A model generated the notes under the pieces. It saw nothing but the letters and a program-made list of their open reading frames with translations. It had not been told where the DNA came from and ran no database searches. Source: Arthrobacter jiangjiafuii (lineage in GTDB: Bacteria; Actinomycetota; Actinomycetes; Actinomycetales; Micrococcaceae). Taken from it: 64,000 nt of DNA. Each line of letters starts with the position of its first letter. Within the stretch, counting starts at the first letter, position 1. Below are positions 55,647-63,675 of the stretch, one piece after another. A program made the position numbers and the translations under genes. The DNA lies in NCBI RefSeq assembly GCF_018622995.1, contig NZ_CP076022.1, positions 2,294,001 through 2,358,000 of the forward strand, read 5' to 3'.

Positions 55647-57011
55647 ATGATGTCCGCTCCGATCCTCTCCATCTTGATATTGGTGGCCATGTTCCTCCTA
55701 GCCACCGTGCTGCCGCTGAACATGGGGGCCCTTGCCTTTGTCGGCGCCTTCCTGCTGGGCTTCGTGTTCCTCGGAATGAGCACCGAGGACATCCTCGCCA
55801 ACTTCCCCGGCGGCCTGTTCCTGACCATCGTCGGCGTCACCTACCTCTTTGCCATTGCCCAGAACAACGGCACCATCGACCTCCTGGTCCGGGGAGCGGT
55901 AAAGCTCGTCGGCAACCGCGTCGCCCTGATCCCCTGGATCATGTTCGCGATCACCGCCGTTATCACCGCCGTGGGCGCCCTGTCCCCCGCCGCCGTCGCC
56001 ATCGTCGCCCCGATCGCCCTGGGATTCGCAGCGAAGCATAAGATCAACCCGCTGATGATGGGCATGATGGTGGTCCACGGCGCCCAGGCCGGCGGCTTCT
56101 CCCCCATTGCCGTGTACGGCGTCACGGTCAACGGCATCATCGGCGAAACGGACCTGGACTCCAGCCCCCTGGCCGTGTTCCTGGCCAGCCTGCTCTTCAA
56201 CACCTTCATTGCCCTGATCCTGTTCTTCGTCCTGGGCGGCAGCAAACTGCGCAGCAGCACGATGGGCGGATTCGTGGAAGAGGTCGCCCAGGCGCGGATG
56301 AACCTCAGCACCGCCGGCCGCACCGACGTCGCCTTCAAGGGCTTCGGCTCCGACATCTACGGTCCGCGCGACCCCGCCGGCGACGGCATTGGAGCCACCA
56401 AGACCCGCAGCGAGCTGTTCCCCCAGATCATCACCATCGCCGGCCTGGTTGCGCTGGCCGTGATCGCCCTCGGCTTCAAGGTCGATGTCGGCTTTGTCTC
56501 CATCACCATCGCCATGATCCTGGCCCTGGTGTCACCGCAGGCCCAGAAGGGTGCAATCAACAAGATCAGCTGGACCACCGTGCTGCTGATCTGCGGCATG
56601 CTCACCTTCGTGGGCGTCCTGCAGGAAGCCGGCACCGTCGAATACGTCTCCGACGCCGTCGTCGGCCTGGGCATGCCGCTGCTGGCGGCGCTGCTGATCT
56701 GCTACATCGGCGCCGTCGTCTCGGCCTTCGCCTCCTCCACCGCCATTCTGGCGGCCCTGATTCCGTTGGCCGTTCCCTTCCTTGCCTCCGGCGAGATCGG
56801 CGCCGTCGGCCTCATCTGCGCGCTGGCCGTGTCCTCCACGATCGTCGACGTCTCCCCCTTCTCCACCAACGGCGCCCTGGTGCTGGCCAACGCCCCCGAG
56901 GACATGGACAAGGACCGCTTCTACCGGCAGATCCTCAGCTACAGCGGCATCATCGTTGTCGCCGGCCCACTGGTGGCCTGGCTCATCATGGTGGTTCCCG
57001 GCTGGCTCTAA
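55647..57011 (+). CDS. MatC-like dicarboxylate carrier (SLC13-type permease)
   Basis: Membrane transporter of 454 residues with about twelve hydrophobic segments in two related halves. The N-terminal half matches the MatC family of malonate and dicarboxylate carriers (TIVGVTYLFAIAQNNGT, VHGAQAGGFSPIAVYG). The second half repeats the pattern at FASSTAILAALIPLAVPFL and SSTIVDVSPFSTNGAL. It probably imports a small dicarboxylate with cations. Two ATGs stand in tandem (55647, 55650), with AAGGGA four or seven bases upstream; the second is equally possible. First gene of a three-gene unit with the CoA-transferase and carboxyltransferase. Confidence 0.85.
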   Translation: MMSAPILSILILVAMFLLATVLPLNMGALAFVGAFLLGFVFLGMSTEDILANFPGGLFLTIVGVTYLFAIAQNNGTIDLLVRGAVKLVGNRVALIPWIMFAITAVITAVGALSPAAVAIVAPIALGFAAKHKINPLMMGMMVVHGAQAGGFSPIAVYGVTVNGIIGETDLDSSPLAVFLASLLFNTFIALILFFVLGGSKLRSSTMGGFVEEVAQARMNLSTAGRTDVAFKGFGSDIYGPRDPAGDGIGATKTRSELFPQIITIAGLVALAVIALGFKVDVGFVSITIAMILALVSPQAQKGAINKISWTTVLLICGMLTFVGVLQEAGTVEYVSDAVVGLGMPLLAALLICYIGAVVSAFASSTAILAALIPLAVPFLASGEIGAVGLICALAVSSTIVDVSPFSTNGALVLANAPEDMDKDRFYRQILSYSGIIVVAGPLVAWLIMVVPGWL

Positions 57012-57074
57012 GCCGCCCCCGCCGGTTCCCCGCACTGCATCGTTCCCTGCACCACATCAGGAAAAGAGTTATCC

Positions 57075-58295
57075 ATGAGCACCGAATCCACCTCCCGCGG
57101 TCCGCTGGACGGCTACCTGGTTGTCGACCTCAGCCGCGCCCTCGCCGGCCCGCACGCCGGCATGATGCTGGCGGACCTGGGTGCGCGCGTCATCAAGGTC
57201 GAAACGCCCGGCACCGGCGATGACACCCGCAGTTGGGGTCCGCCCTTCGTGGGACCGGATGACGACCAGCAGGCCACCTACTTCCTGTCCTGCAACCGCA
57301 ACAAGGAATCCATAGCCCTGGACCTGAAGTCCGACGACGGCGTGGCGGTGCTGCGCGACCTGGTGCAGCGGGCAGACGTGCTGGTGGAGAACTTCCGGCC
57401 TGGAGTGCTGGACCGGCTGGGGTTCTCACCGGCGCACCTGCACGAGCTCAACCCCCGGCTGGTGATCCTCTCCATCAGCGGCTTCGGCCACGACGGCCCC
57501 GAGGCCACCAGGAGCGGCTACGACCAGATTGTGCAGGGTGAGGCCGGCCTGATGTCACTAACCGGCTCCGGTCCCGAGGATCCGCAGCGCGTGGGCGTAC
57601 CCATCGCGGACCTGCTCTCGGGTATGTACGGGGCGTTCGGCCTGCTGGCGGCACTGCTGGAACGCGAGCGCACCGGAAAGGGACAGGTGGTGCGCACCTC
57701 GCTGCTGGCCGCCGTCGTGGGCGTCCACGCCTTCCAGGGCACCCGGCACACGGTTGCAGGGGAAACCCCTGCCGCCCAGGGAAACCACCACCCCTCCATT
57801 GCTCCCTACGGGCTCTTCGCCTGCCGGGGCGGCAAGGTCCAGATCAGCGTGGGCAGCGAGAAGCTCTGGGAGACTTTCGCCTCCACCTTCGGCATCGATG
57901 CGTCCCGCCCCGAATTCGCCGGCAACGCCCAGCGGGTCCGCAACCGGCAGGCGGTGATAGCCGCCGTCGAGCAGGCGTTCGCTGACATCGAGGCCGAACC
58001 GCTGCTGGAGAAACTGCGTGCCGCGGGCATTCCTGCCGGCAAGGTGCGGACCCTGGACGAGGTATATGCCTGGGAGCAGGTCCACTCACAGGGGCTGGTC
58101 GTCGACGTCGATCATCCCGTCCTGGGCAAGGTTTCCCTGCCCGGGCCGCCGCTGCGCTTCTTCGACACGGCGCAGGGAACCGAAACCACCAACCGCGCCC
58201 ACACCGCCCCGCCCCTGCTCGACCAGCACGGAGGCGGGATCCGCGAATGGCTGTCCGGGACGGGAACGGGAACGGCAGAAGGAGTACAGGCATGA
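57075..58295 (+). CDS. CaiB/BaiF family CoA-transferase
   Basis: Class III CoA-transferase of 406 residues. The start has the family pattern VVDLSRALAGPHAGMMLADLGARVIKVE, the middle NPRLVILSISGFG, and the catalytic aspartate is Asp179 in GVPIADLLSG (Asp169 of formyl-CoA transferase). It moves CoA between carboxylates. In this cluster the natural reading is activation of the imported dicarboxylate; donor and acceptor are not shown by the sequence. ATG 57075 follows AGGAAAAGAG. The stop overlaps the next start by four bases (ATGA). Confidence 0.9.
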   Translation: MSTESTSRGPLDGYLVVDLSRALAGPHAGMMLADLGARVIKVETPGTGDDTRSWGPPFVGPDDDQQATYFLSCNRNKESIALDLKSDDGVAVLRDLVQRADVLVENFRPGVLDRLGFSPAHLHELNPRLVILSISGFGHDGPEATRSGYDQIVQGEAGLMSLTGSGPEDPQRVGVPIADLLSGMYGAFGLLAALLERERTGKGQVVRTSLLAAVVGVHAFQGTRHTVAGETPAAQGNHHPSIAPYGLFACRGGKVQISVGSEKLWETFASTFGIDASRPEFAGNAQRVRNRQAVIAAVEQAFADIEAEPLLEKLRAAGIPAGKVRTLDEVYAWEQVHSQGLVVDVDHPVLGKVSLPGPPLRFFDTAQGTETTNRAHTAPPLLDQHGGGIREWLSGTGTGTAEGVQA

Positions 58296-59803
58296 GCCTG
58301 CAGACTGCCCGCCGGAGGCTGAACGCCCGGGCGCTGCTGCAGATGGTCGTCGATCCGGGATCCTACCGCTCCTGGGACGCACCGGTGTCCTATACCGAGC
58401 ACAGCGCAGCCTATGCAGCTGACCTGGCCGCGGCGCGGGAGAAGACCGGCGAGGACGAATCCGTACTCACCGGGGAGGGCCTGGTCCAGGGCAGGCGCGT
58501 TGCGCTGGTGGTCTGCGAATTCGGTTTCCTCGGCGGGTCCATCGGCGTGGCCGCCGCCGACCGCCTGACCGACGCAGTGGAACGCGCCACCCGCGAGGGC
58601 CTGCCGCTGCTGGCCGGCCCCGCTTCCGGGGGAACCCGGATGCAGGAGGGCACCCTGGCCTTCCTCTCGATGGTCAAGATCACGGCAGCCGTACGGCGGC
58701 ACAAGGAAGCCGGCCTGCCCTACCTTGTCTATCTGCGCCATCCCACCACCGGCGGCGTCATGGCCTCCTGGGGATCATTGGGGCACATCACCGTGGCTGA
58801 GCCCGGGGCGCTGCTGGGTTTCCTGGGCCCACGGGTCTATCAGGCCCTGTACGGCGAGCCGTTCCCCGAAGGGGTACAGACTGCCGAGAACCTGCAGGCC
58901 CGCGGCCTGGTTGATGCCGTGCTGCCCCCGGAGGAACTCGCCGGGACCGTCCACCGCGCCCTGTCCATGCTGCTGCCCGGGGACCCCGCCCCGGTGCCGG
59001 CGCCCGAATCGCTGGGCAGGGACCCCGTGGCGGTGCCCGCCTGGGAATCCATCACCCGCTCCCGCAACCGGCACCGCCCGGGTGTCCGGCAGCTGCTGCA
59101 TTTCGGCGCCGACGACGTCCTGCCGCTGAACGGCACCGGCCAGGGCGAAAAGGCCCCGGGCCTCCTGCTGGCGCTGGCCCGCTTCGGGGAGATGACCTGC
59201 GTGGTGCTGGGGCATGACCGGCAGCGCGGAGCGGAACAGCCGGCGATGGGACCTGCCTCGCTGCGGGAGGCCCGCCGGGGCATGCGGCTGGCCGAGGAAC
59301 TTGACCTGCCGCTGCTGACCGTGATCGATACCGCCGGGGCGGCACTGTCCAAGGAGGCTGAAGAAGGCGGCCTGGCCGGTGAAATCGCGCGCAGTCTCAA
59401 CGATCTGGTGGGACTGGAGTGCCCCACGGTTTCCGTGTTGCTGGGACAGGGCGCCGGTGGCGGGGCGCTGGCCCTGCTGCCAGCCGACCGCACTGTCGCG
59501 GCCCAGCATGCATGGCTTTCCTCACTGCCGCCCGAGGGCGCGTCAGCCATCGTCTACCGCGACACACTGCACGGCGCCGAAATGGCCCAGGCGCAGGGGG
59601 TGACCGTGTCGGCGCTGGCTGCCCACGGGATCGTGGACCACACGGTCGCCGAACTGCCCGATGCCGCCGAGGAATCCCCGGCGTTCTGCCGGAGAATGGC
59701 CCGCGCGGTCGAATATGAGCTGGCTTCGCTGCGCCCGGTCCCTTTGGCCGAACGGCTGGCACGGCGGACCGAACGGTTCCGGACGCTGGGGTCGGTGCTG
59801 TAA
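58292..59803 (+). CDS. Single-chain AccD-AccA-type carboxyltransferase
   Basis: 503 residues in two crotonase-fold halves. The first (about 1-235) matches the beta subunit AccD from GFLGGSIGVAAADRL through ASGGTRMQEG to TTGGVMASWGSLGH, but the four-cysteine zinc ribbon that normally starts AccD is absent. The second (about 250-503) matches AccA: LLTVIDTAGAALSKEAEEGG, LLGQGAGGGALALL and PEGASAIVYRD. It lacks any biotin carboxylase or biotin carrier gene nearby. It could decarboxylate malonyl-CoA like MdcD/MdcE of malonate decarboxylase, or be a carboxyltransferase of an acyl-CoA carboxylase whose other subunits are elsewhere. ATG 58292 has AAGGAG upstream and overlaps the CoA-transferase stop. 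Confidence 0.85.
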   Translation: MSLQTARRRLNARALLQMVVDPGSYRSWDAPVSYTEHSAAYAADLAAAREKTGEDESVLTGEGLVQGRRVALVVCEFGFLGGSIGVAAADRLTDAVERATREGLPLLAGPASGGTRMQEGTLAFLSMVKITAAVRRHKEAGLPYLVYLRHPTTGGVMASWGSLGHITVAEPGALLGFLGPRVYQALYGEPFPEGVQTAENLQARGLVDAVLPPEELAGTVHRALSMLLPGDPAPVPAPESLGRDPVAVPAWESITRSRNRHRPGVRQLLHFGADDVLPLNGTGQGEKAPGLLLALARFGEMTCVVLGHDRQRGAEQPAMGPASLREARRGMRLAEELDLPLLTVIDTAGAALSKEAEEGGLAGEIARSLNDLVGLECPTVSVLLGQGAGGGALALLPADRTVAAQHAWLSSLPPEGASAIVYRDTLHGAEMAQAQGVTVSALAAHGIVDHTVAELPDAAEESPAFCRRMARAVEYELASLRPVPLAERLARRTERFRTLGSVL

Positions 59804-59885
59804 GGCCGATGGCCGCTTCCATACCCCGGGTTGTAGCCTTCACACAAAATGGTGCATGCCCGGCGAACGCCGTAAGCTCGCTCTT

Positions 59886-61112
59886 ATGCCAGTGACTCGC
59901 AGCACAGCCGCACCCGGGATACGGGCCACCCCGGCAGACCCGTCCACCGTGGAACGGCTCAAAGCCAACATCGGAAAACTCTCCACGGCCACCCTTAAGC
60001 AGTTGGATGTTTCCCTGCCCTGGTACCGGGGACTGAGGCCCGACGAACGCTCTGCCCTGGGCATGGTCGCACAAAAGGGCATCGCTTCCTTCGTGAACTG
60101 GTACGAGCGCCCGGCCTCGCCGGCCTGGGTGTTGAGCGACGTGTTCGGGACCGCCCCCACCGAACTCACCCGCTCGATCAGCCTGCAGAAGGCCCTGCAG
60201 CTGATCCGGGTGGTGGTCCAGGTGGTCGAGGACCTGGTCCCCGAACTGGCTGACGACAACGTGCAGGGCCCGCTGCGCGAAGCAGTGCTGCGCTACTCCC
60301 GGGAGGTGGCCTTCGCCGCCGCCGACGTCTATGCCCGCGCGGCCGAAACCCGCGGTGCGTGGGACAGCCGGCTCGAGGCGCTGGTGGTGGACGCCATCCT
60401 GCGCGGGGAAAGCTCCGATGCCCTGCGCTCCCGCATCGCGGCCGTGGGCTGGACCTCCACCGCCGGAATCACGGTGATGGTGGGCAGTTCCCCCTCTGAT
60501 ACCAACGCCTCGTTCGTCAACGAGCTGCGCCGCGCCACCGCCCGGATGACCGAAGACGCGCTGGTGGGCATCCAGGGCGACCGGCTGATCCTGGTGCTGG
60601 GCGGACTCGACGACGCCGCCGGCTCCTATGCCCGCCTGGCCGAGCTTTTCGGTCCCGGCCCGGTGGTGTACGGCCCCCCGGCCGCCTCCCTCGTGGAGGC
60701 CGGGCCCTCGGCCCAGGCAGCCTTCGCCGGGCTCACCGCGGCACGTGCGTGGCCTGCCGCGCCCCGCCCGGTCGCCGCCGACGACCTCTGGCCCGAGCGG
60801 GTCATGTCCGGCGACGACAGCGCCCGCACCGCCCTGGTCCGGAGCATCTACCAGCCACTGCTGGGCGCCTCGAACGGCCTGGCCGAGACCCTCTCCGCCT
60901 ACCTGTCCCTGGGGCATTCCCTCGAGGCCACCGCCCGCGAACTCTTCGTCCACGCGAACACCGTCAGGTACCGGCTGCGCCGGGTCTGCGACGTTACGGG
61001 ATGGGACCCCATGCTCCCGCGGGAGGCCTTCGTGCTGCAGACCGCACTCGTCGTCGGCCGCCTCGCACCGCCCGGAAAAGCCGCCCCCGAACGCCCCACC
61101 GCCCGCTCTTAA
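59886..61112 (+). CDS. fasR: PucR-family regulator of fatty acid synthesis (FasR-like)
   Basis: 408 residues. The C-terminus is a PucR-type helix-turn-helix (SLEATARELFVHANTVRYRLRR without the ends: LEATARELFVHANTVRY). The middle is a GGDEF-like ligand region and the N-terminal part is helical. Streptomyces FasR, with the same architecture, activates the fabD-fabH-acpP-fabF operon directly downstream. M. tuberculosis Rv2242 stands in the same place before fabD. ATG 59886 is chosen at the conserved start. The gene probably binds the inverted repeat in the 108-base gap before fabD. Confidence 0.9.
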   Translation: MPVTRSTAAPGIRATPADPSTVERLKANIGKLSTATLKQLDVSLPWYRGLRPDERSALGMVAQKGIASFVNWYERPASPAWVLSDVFGTAPTELTRSISLQKALQLIRVVVQVVEDLVPELADDNVQGPLREAVLRYSREVAFAAADVYARAAETRGAWDSRLEALVVDAILRGESSDALRSRIAAVGWTSTAGITVMVGSSPSDTNASFVNELRRATARMTEDALVGIQGDRLILVLGGLDDAAGSYARLAELFGPGPVVYGPPAASLVEAGPSAQAAFAGLTAARAWPAAPRPVAADDLWPERVMSGDDSARTALVRSIYQPLLGASNGLAETLSAYLSLGHSLEATARELFVHANTVRYRLRRVCDVTGWDPMLPREAFVLQTALVVGRLAPPGKAAPERPTARS

Positions 61113-61135
61113 ACCAGGCTTCACGGCCGGTGCCG

Positions 61136-61154
61136 CTTGTAGACTTCCTACAAG
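61136..61154. promoter_or_regulatory. Candidate FasR operator in front of fabD
   Basis: Perfect inverted repeat CTTGTAG (61136-61142) / CTACAAG (61148-61154) with spacer ACTTC, in the gap between fasR and fabD and about 67 bases before the fabD start. It is the only strong symmetrical element there. Assignment to FasR is inference from position. Confidence 0.5.
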
Positions 61155-61220
61155 GGCGCTCCGTGAGCTTGGTCTACGCAAACACCCGGCATCTGCCCTT
61201 CTCTTTGGAAAGCTTGATAC

Positions 61221-62192
61221 GTGCTTGTAATCGTCTGCCCCGGCCAGGGGTCCCAAACGCCAGGTTTCCTTTCTCCGTGGCTTGAACTGCCCGGCGTCCG
61301 GGAACACCTCGAAGCTCTCAGCGCCGTCGCCGGCCTGGACCTGATCGCCCACGGCACGGTCTCCGACGAGGAAACGATCAAGGACACCGCAGTGGCCCAG
61401 CCGCTGATCGTGGCCGCCGGACTGATGGCCGCACGGCTGCTGCTGGAACCCGCGGCACTGACCTCCTCCACCGTCGTCGCCGGACACTCCGTAGGCGAGA
61501 TCACCGCTTCGGCGCTGGCTTCGGCCCTGCCTGAGGCCGACGCCCTGATGTTCGTCCGCGAACGCGCCAACGCCATGGCCCGTGCCGCCGCGCAGACCCC
61601 CACCGGCATGAGCGCCGTCCTGGGCGGAGATCCGGACGACGTCGCCGCCGCACTGGCTGCTGCCGGACTCACCGCCGCCAACGCCAACGGCGGCGGTCAG
61701 ACCGTCGCCGCTGGCACGCTGGAGCAGCTGGCAGCCCTCGCCGCCGCCCCGCCCGCGAAAGCCCGGGTGATCCCGCTCAAAGTCGCCGGAGCCTTCCATA
61801 CCTCGCACATGGCCCCCGCCGTGAGCGTCCTGGAAGCGCTGCGTCCGCAGCTGCGCCCAGCAACCCCGCTGCCCACCCTGCTCTCGAACTACGACGGCGC
61901 CGCCGTCGTCTCCGGCGAAGCGAACCTCGACAGCCTGATCGCCCAGGTCTCACGCCCCGTGCGCTGGGACCTGTGCATGGAGACCATGGCCGCCATGGGC
62001 GTGACCGGAATGCTGGAACTGCCGCCGGCCGGCACCCTGACCGGCCTGGCCCGCCGCGGCCTCAAGGGCCTGCCCACGCTGGCCCTGAAATCCCCCGAAG
62101 ACCTCGACGCCGCGCGGGAGTTCATCCGTGAACACTCCCCCTCGGCCGCCGCAGCGACAGCAGCAACCACCACCGGAGAAGGTAACGCGTGA
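61221..62192 (+). CDS. fabD: ACP S-malonyltransferase
   Basis: Transfers malonyl from CoA to acyl carrier protein, 323 residues. GQGSQTPGFL at the start, the nucleophile Ser90 in AGHSVGEI, the arginine in FVRERANAM, and the catalytic histidine in GAFHTSHMAPA. The start is GTG 61221, preceded by GGAAAG. Its stop overlaps the fabH start by four bases (GTGA). First gene of the fab operon. Confidence 0.96.
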   Translation: MLVIVCPGQGSQTPGFLSPWLELPGVREHLEALSAVAGLDLIAHGTVSDEETIKDTAVAQPLIVAAGLMAARLLLEPAALTSSTVVAGHSVGEITASALASALPEADALMFVRERANAMARAAAQTPTGMSAVLGGDPDDVAAALAAAGLTAANANGGGQTVAAGTLEQLAALAAAPPAKARVIPLKVAGAFHTSHMAPAVSVLEALRPQLRPATPLPTLLSNYDGAAVVSGEANLDSLIAQVSRPVRWDLCMETMAAMGVTGMLELPPAGTLTGLARRGLKGLPTLALKSPEDLDAAREFIREHSPSAAAATAATTTGEGNA

Positions 62193-63253
62193 GCACGCCC
62201 ACCCTGAAGCAGTCCCCCGTCCACCAGTTCAGCCGCATCCACGGCATCGGCGCCTTCCGCCCTGACGTCATTGTCAGCAACGAGGACGTCTGCCAGTGGA
62301 TTGATTCCTCGGACGAGTGGATCCGCCAGCGCACCGGCATCATCACCCGCCACCGGGCGGACAAGGGCACCTCCGTGGTGGACATGGCCGAGGCCGCGGG
62401 CCGCGAGGCCCTGGCCCACGCGGGCATTGACGGATCCCAGCTGGGTGCCGTCATCGTTTCCACCGTCACCCATCCGTTCGCCACGCCCTCTGCCGCAGCG
62501 GAGATTGCACACCTGCTCGGGGCCGCCCCCGCTCCCGCCTACGACGTCTCGGCCGCCTGTGCCGGGTACTGCTACGGCGTTGCCCAGGCGGATGCCCTGG
62601 TGCGGTCCGGTGCAGCGGAATATGTGCTGGTCATCGGCGTGGAAAAGCTCTCGGACTTCATCGACAACACCGAGCGCACCATTTCCTTCCTCCTTGGCGA
62701 CGGTGCCGGCGCCGTCGTTGTCGGCCCCTCGGAGACGGCCGGCATTGGTCCCTCCGTCTGGGGATCGGACGGCAGCAAGTCCTCCACCATCGGCATGACC
62801 CATTCCATGCTTGATATCCGCGAGCTGTCGCTGGCCGCAGAAGCCGATGACACCGTCGTCGGGGTCTCTGACGTCGCGGCCCGCGACACCAAGCTGTGGC
62901 CGACGCTGCGCCAGGACGGCCAGAGTGTCTTCCGCTGGGCTGTCTGGGAAATGGCGAAGGTTGCCCAGCGTGCCCTCGACGCCGCCGGGGTCACCGTCGA
63001 TGACCTGGGCGCCTTCGTGCCGCACCAGGCAAACATGCGGATCATCGACGAGATGGCCAAGCAGCTGAAGCTGCCGGAGTCAGTGGTCATCGCCCGCGAC
63101 ATTGCCGACGCCGGCAACACCTCCGCCGCTTCCATCCCGCTGGCCACGCACCGCCTGCTCTCCGAGAACCCGGAACTGAGCGGCAAGCTCTCCCTGCAGA
63201 TCGGCTTCGGCGCAGGCCTGGTCTTCGGCGCACAGGTTATCGTTCTTCCGTAA
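62189..63253 (+). CDS. fabH: Beta-ketoacyl-ACP synthase III
   Basis: Initiates fatty acid synthesis by condensing an acyl-CoA primer with malonyl-ACP, 354 residues. The catalytic triad is Cys124 (SAACAGY), His279 (VPHQANMRI) and Asn310 (AGNTSAAS). In actinobacteria it often takes branched primers. GTG 62189 overlaps the end of fabD. M. tuberculosis lacks fabH at this place; streptomycetes have it, so the operon is of the Streptomyces type. Confidence 0.96.
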   Translation: MSTPTLKQSPVHQFSRIHGIGAFRPDVIVSNEDVCQWIDSSDEWIRQRTGIITRHRADKGTSVVDMAEAAGREALAHAGIDGSQLGAVIVSTVTHPFATPSAAAEIAHLLGAAPAPAYDVSAACAGYCYGVAQADALVRSGAAEYVLVIGVEKLSDFIDNTERTISFLLGDGAGAVVVGPSETAGIGPSVWGSDGSKSSTIGMTHSMLDIRELSLAAEADDTVVGVSDVAARDTKLWPTLRQDGQSVFRWAVWEMAKVAQRALDAAGVTVDDLGAFVPHQANMRIIDEMAKQLKLPESVVIARDIADAGNTSAASIPLATHRLLSENPELSGKLSLQIGFGAGLVFGAQVIVLP

Positions 63254-63335
63254 CCTGTCGTCCCCAAACACCTACCGTTCCGCGGTTGGACAACCACGCC
63301 GGCCAGTGCCGGTATCACGAGAAAAAGGAGCCAAC

Positions 63336-63581
63336 ATGGCTAGCAACGAAGAAATCCTGGCCGGCCTGGCCGAGATCGTCAATGAGGAAACCGGTCTGGC
63401 CCCCGAGTCGGTCGAACTGGACAAGTCCTTCACCGATGACCTGGACATCGACTCCATCTCCATGATGACCATCGTCGTCAACGCCGAAGAGAAGTTCGGC
63501 GTGCGCATCCCGGACGAAGAGGTCAAGAACCTGAAGACCGTCGGCGACGCCGTGGACTTCATTTCCAAAGCCCAGGCGTAA
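63336..63581 (+). CDS. acpP: Acyl carrier protein
   Basis: Carrier of growing acyl chains in type II fatty acid synthesis, 81 residues, strongly acidic. The phosphopantetheine attachment site is Ser40 in DDLDIDSISMM. ATG 63336 has a strong AAAAAGGAG upstream, so the ten-codon longer frame is not used. It is 82 bases after fabH in the same operon. Confidence 0.97.
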   Translation: MASNEEILAGLAEIVNEETGLAPESVELDKSFTDDLDIDSISMMTIVVNAEEKFGVRIPDEEVKNLKTVGDAVDFISKAQA

Positions 63582-63675
63582 TCCGCCGGCGGCCGCTGCC
63601 CTTTCCGGCGGCGGCCGCCGTGCAGCGCACCTGTAGTCCAGCACCACCACCAGTAGTCTTTCGAGAGAGTGAATC

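Noticed and set aside
59397-61808. 803-residue open frame on the minus strand
   Set aside because: It covers accDA, fasR and fabD antisense, has a low-complexity Gly/Arg composition and no conserved motif.
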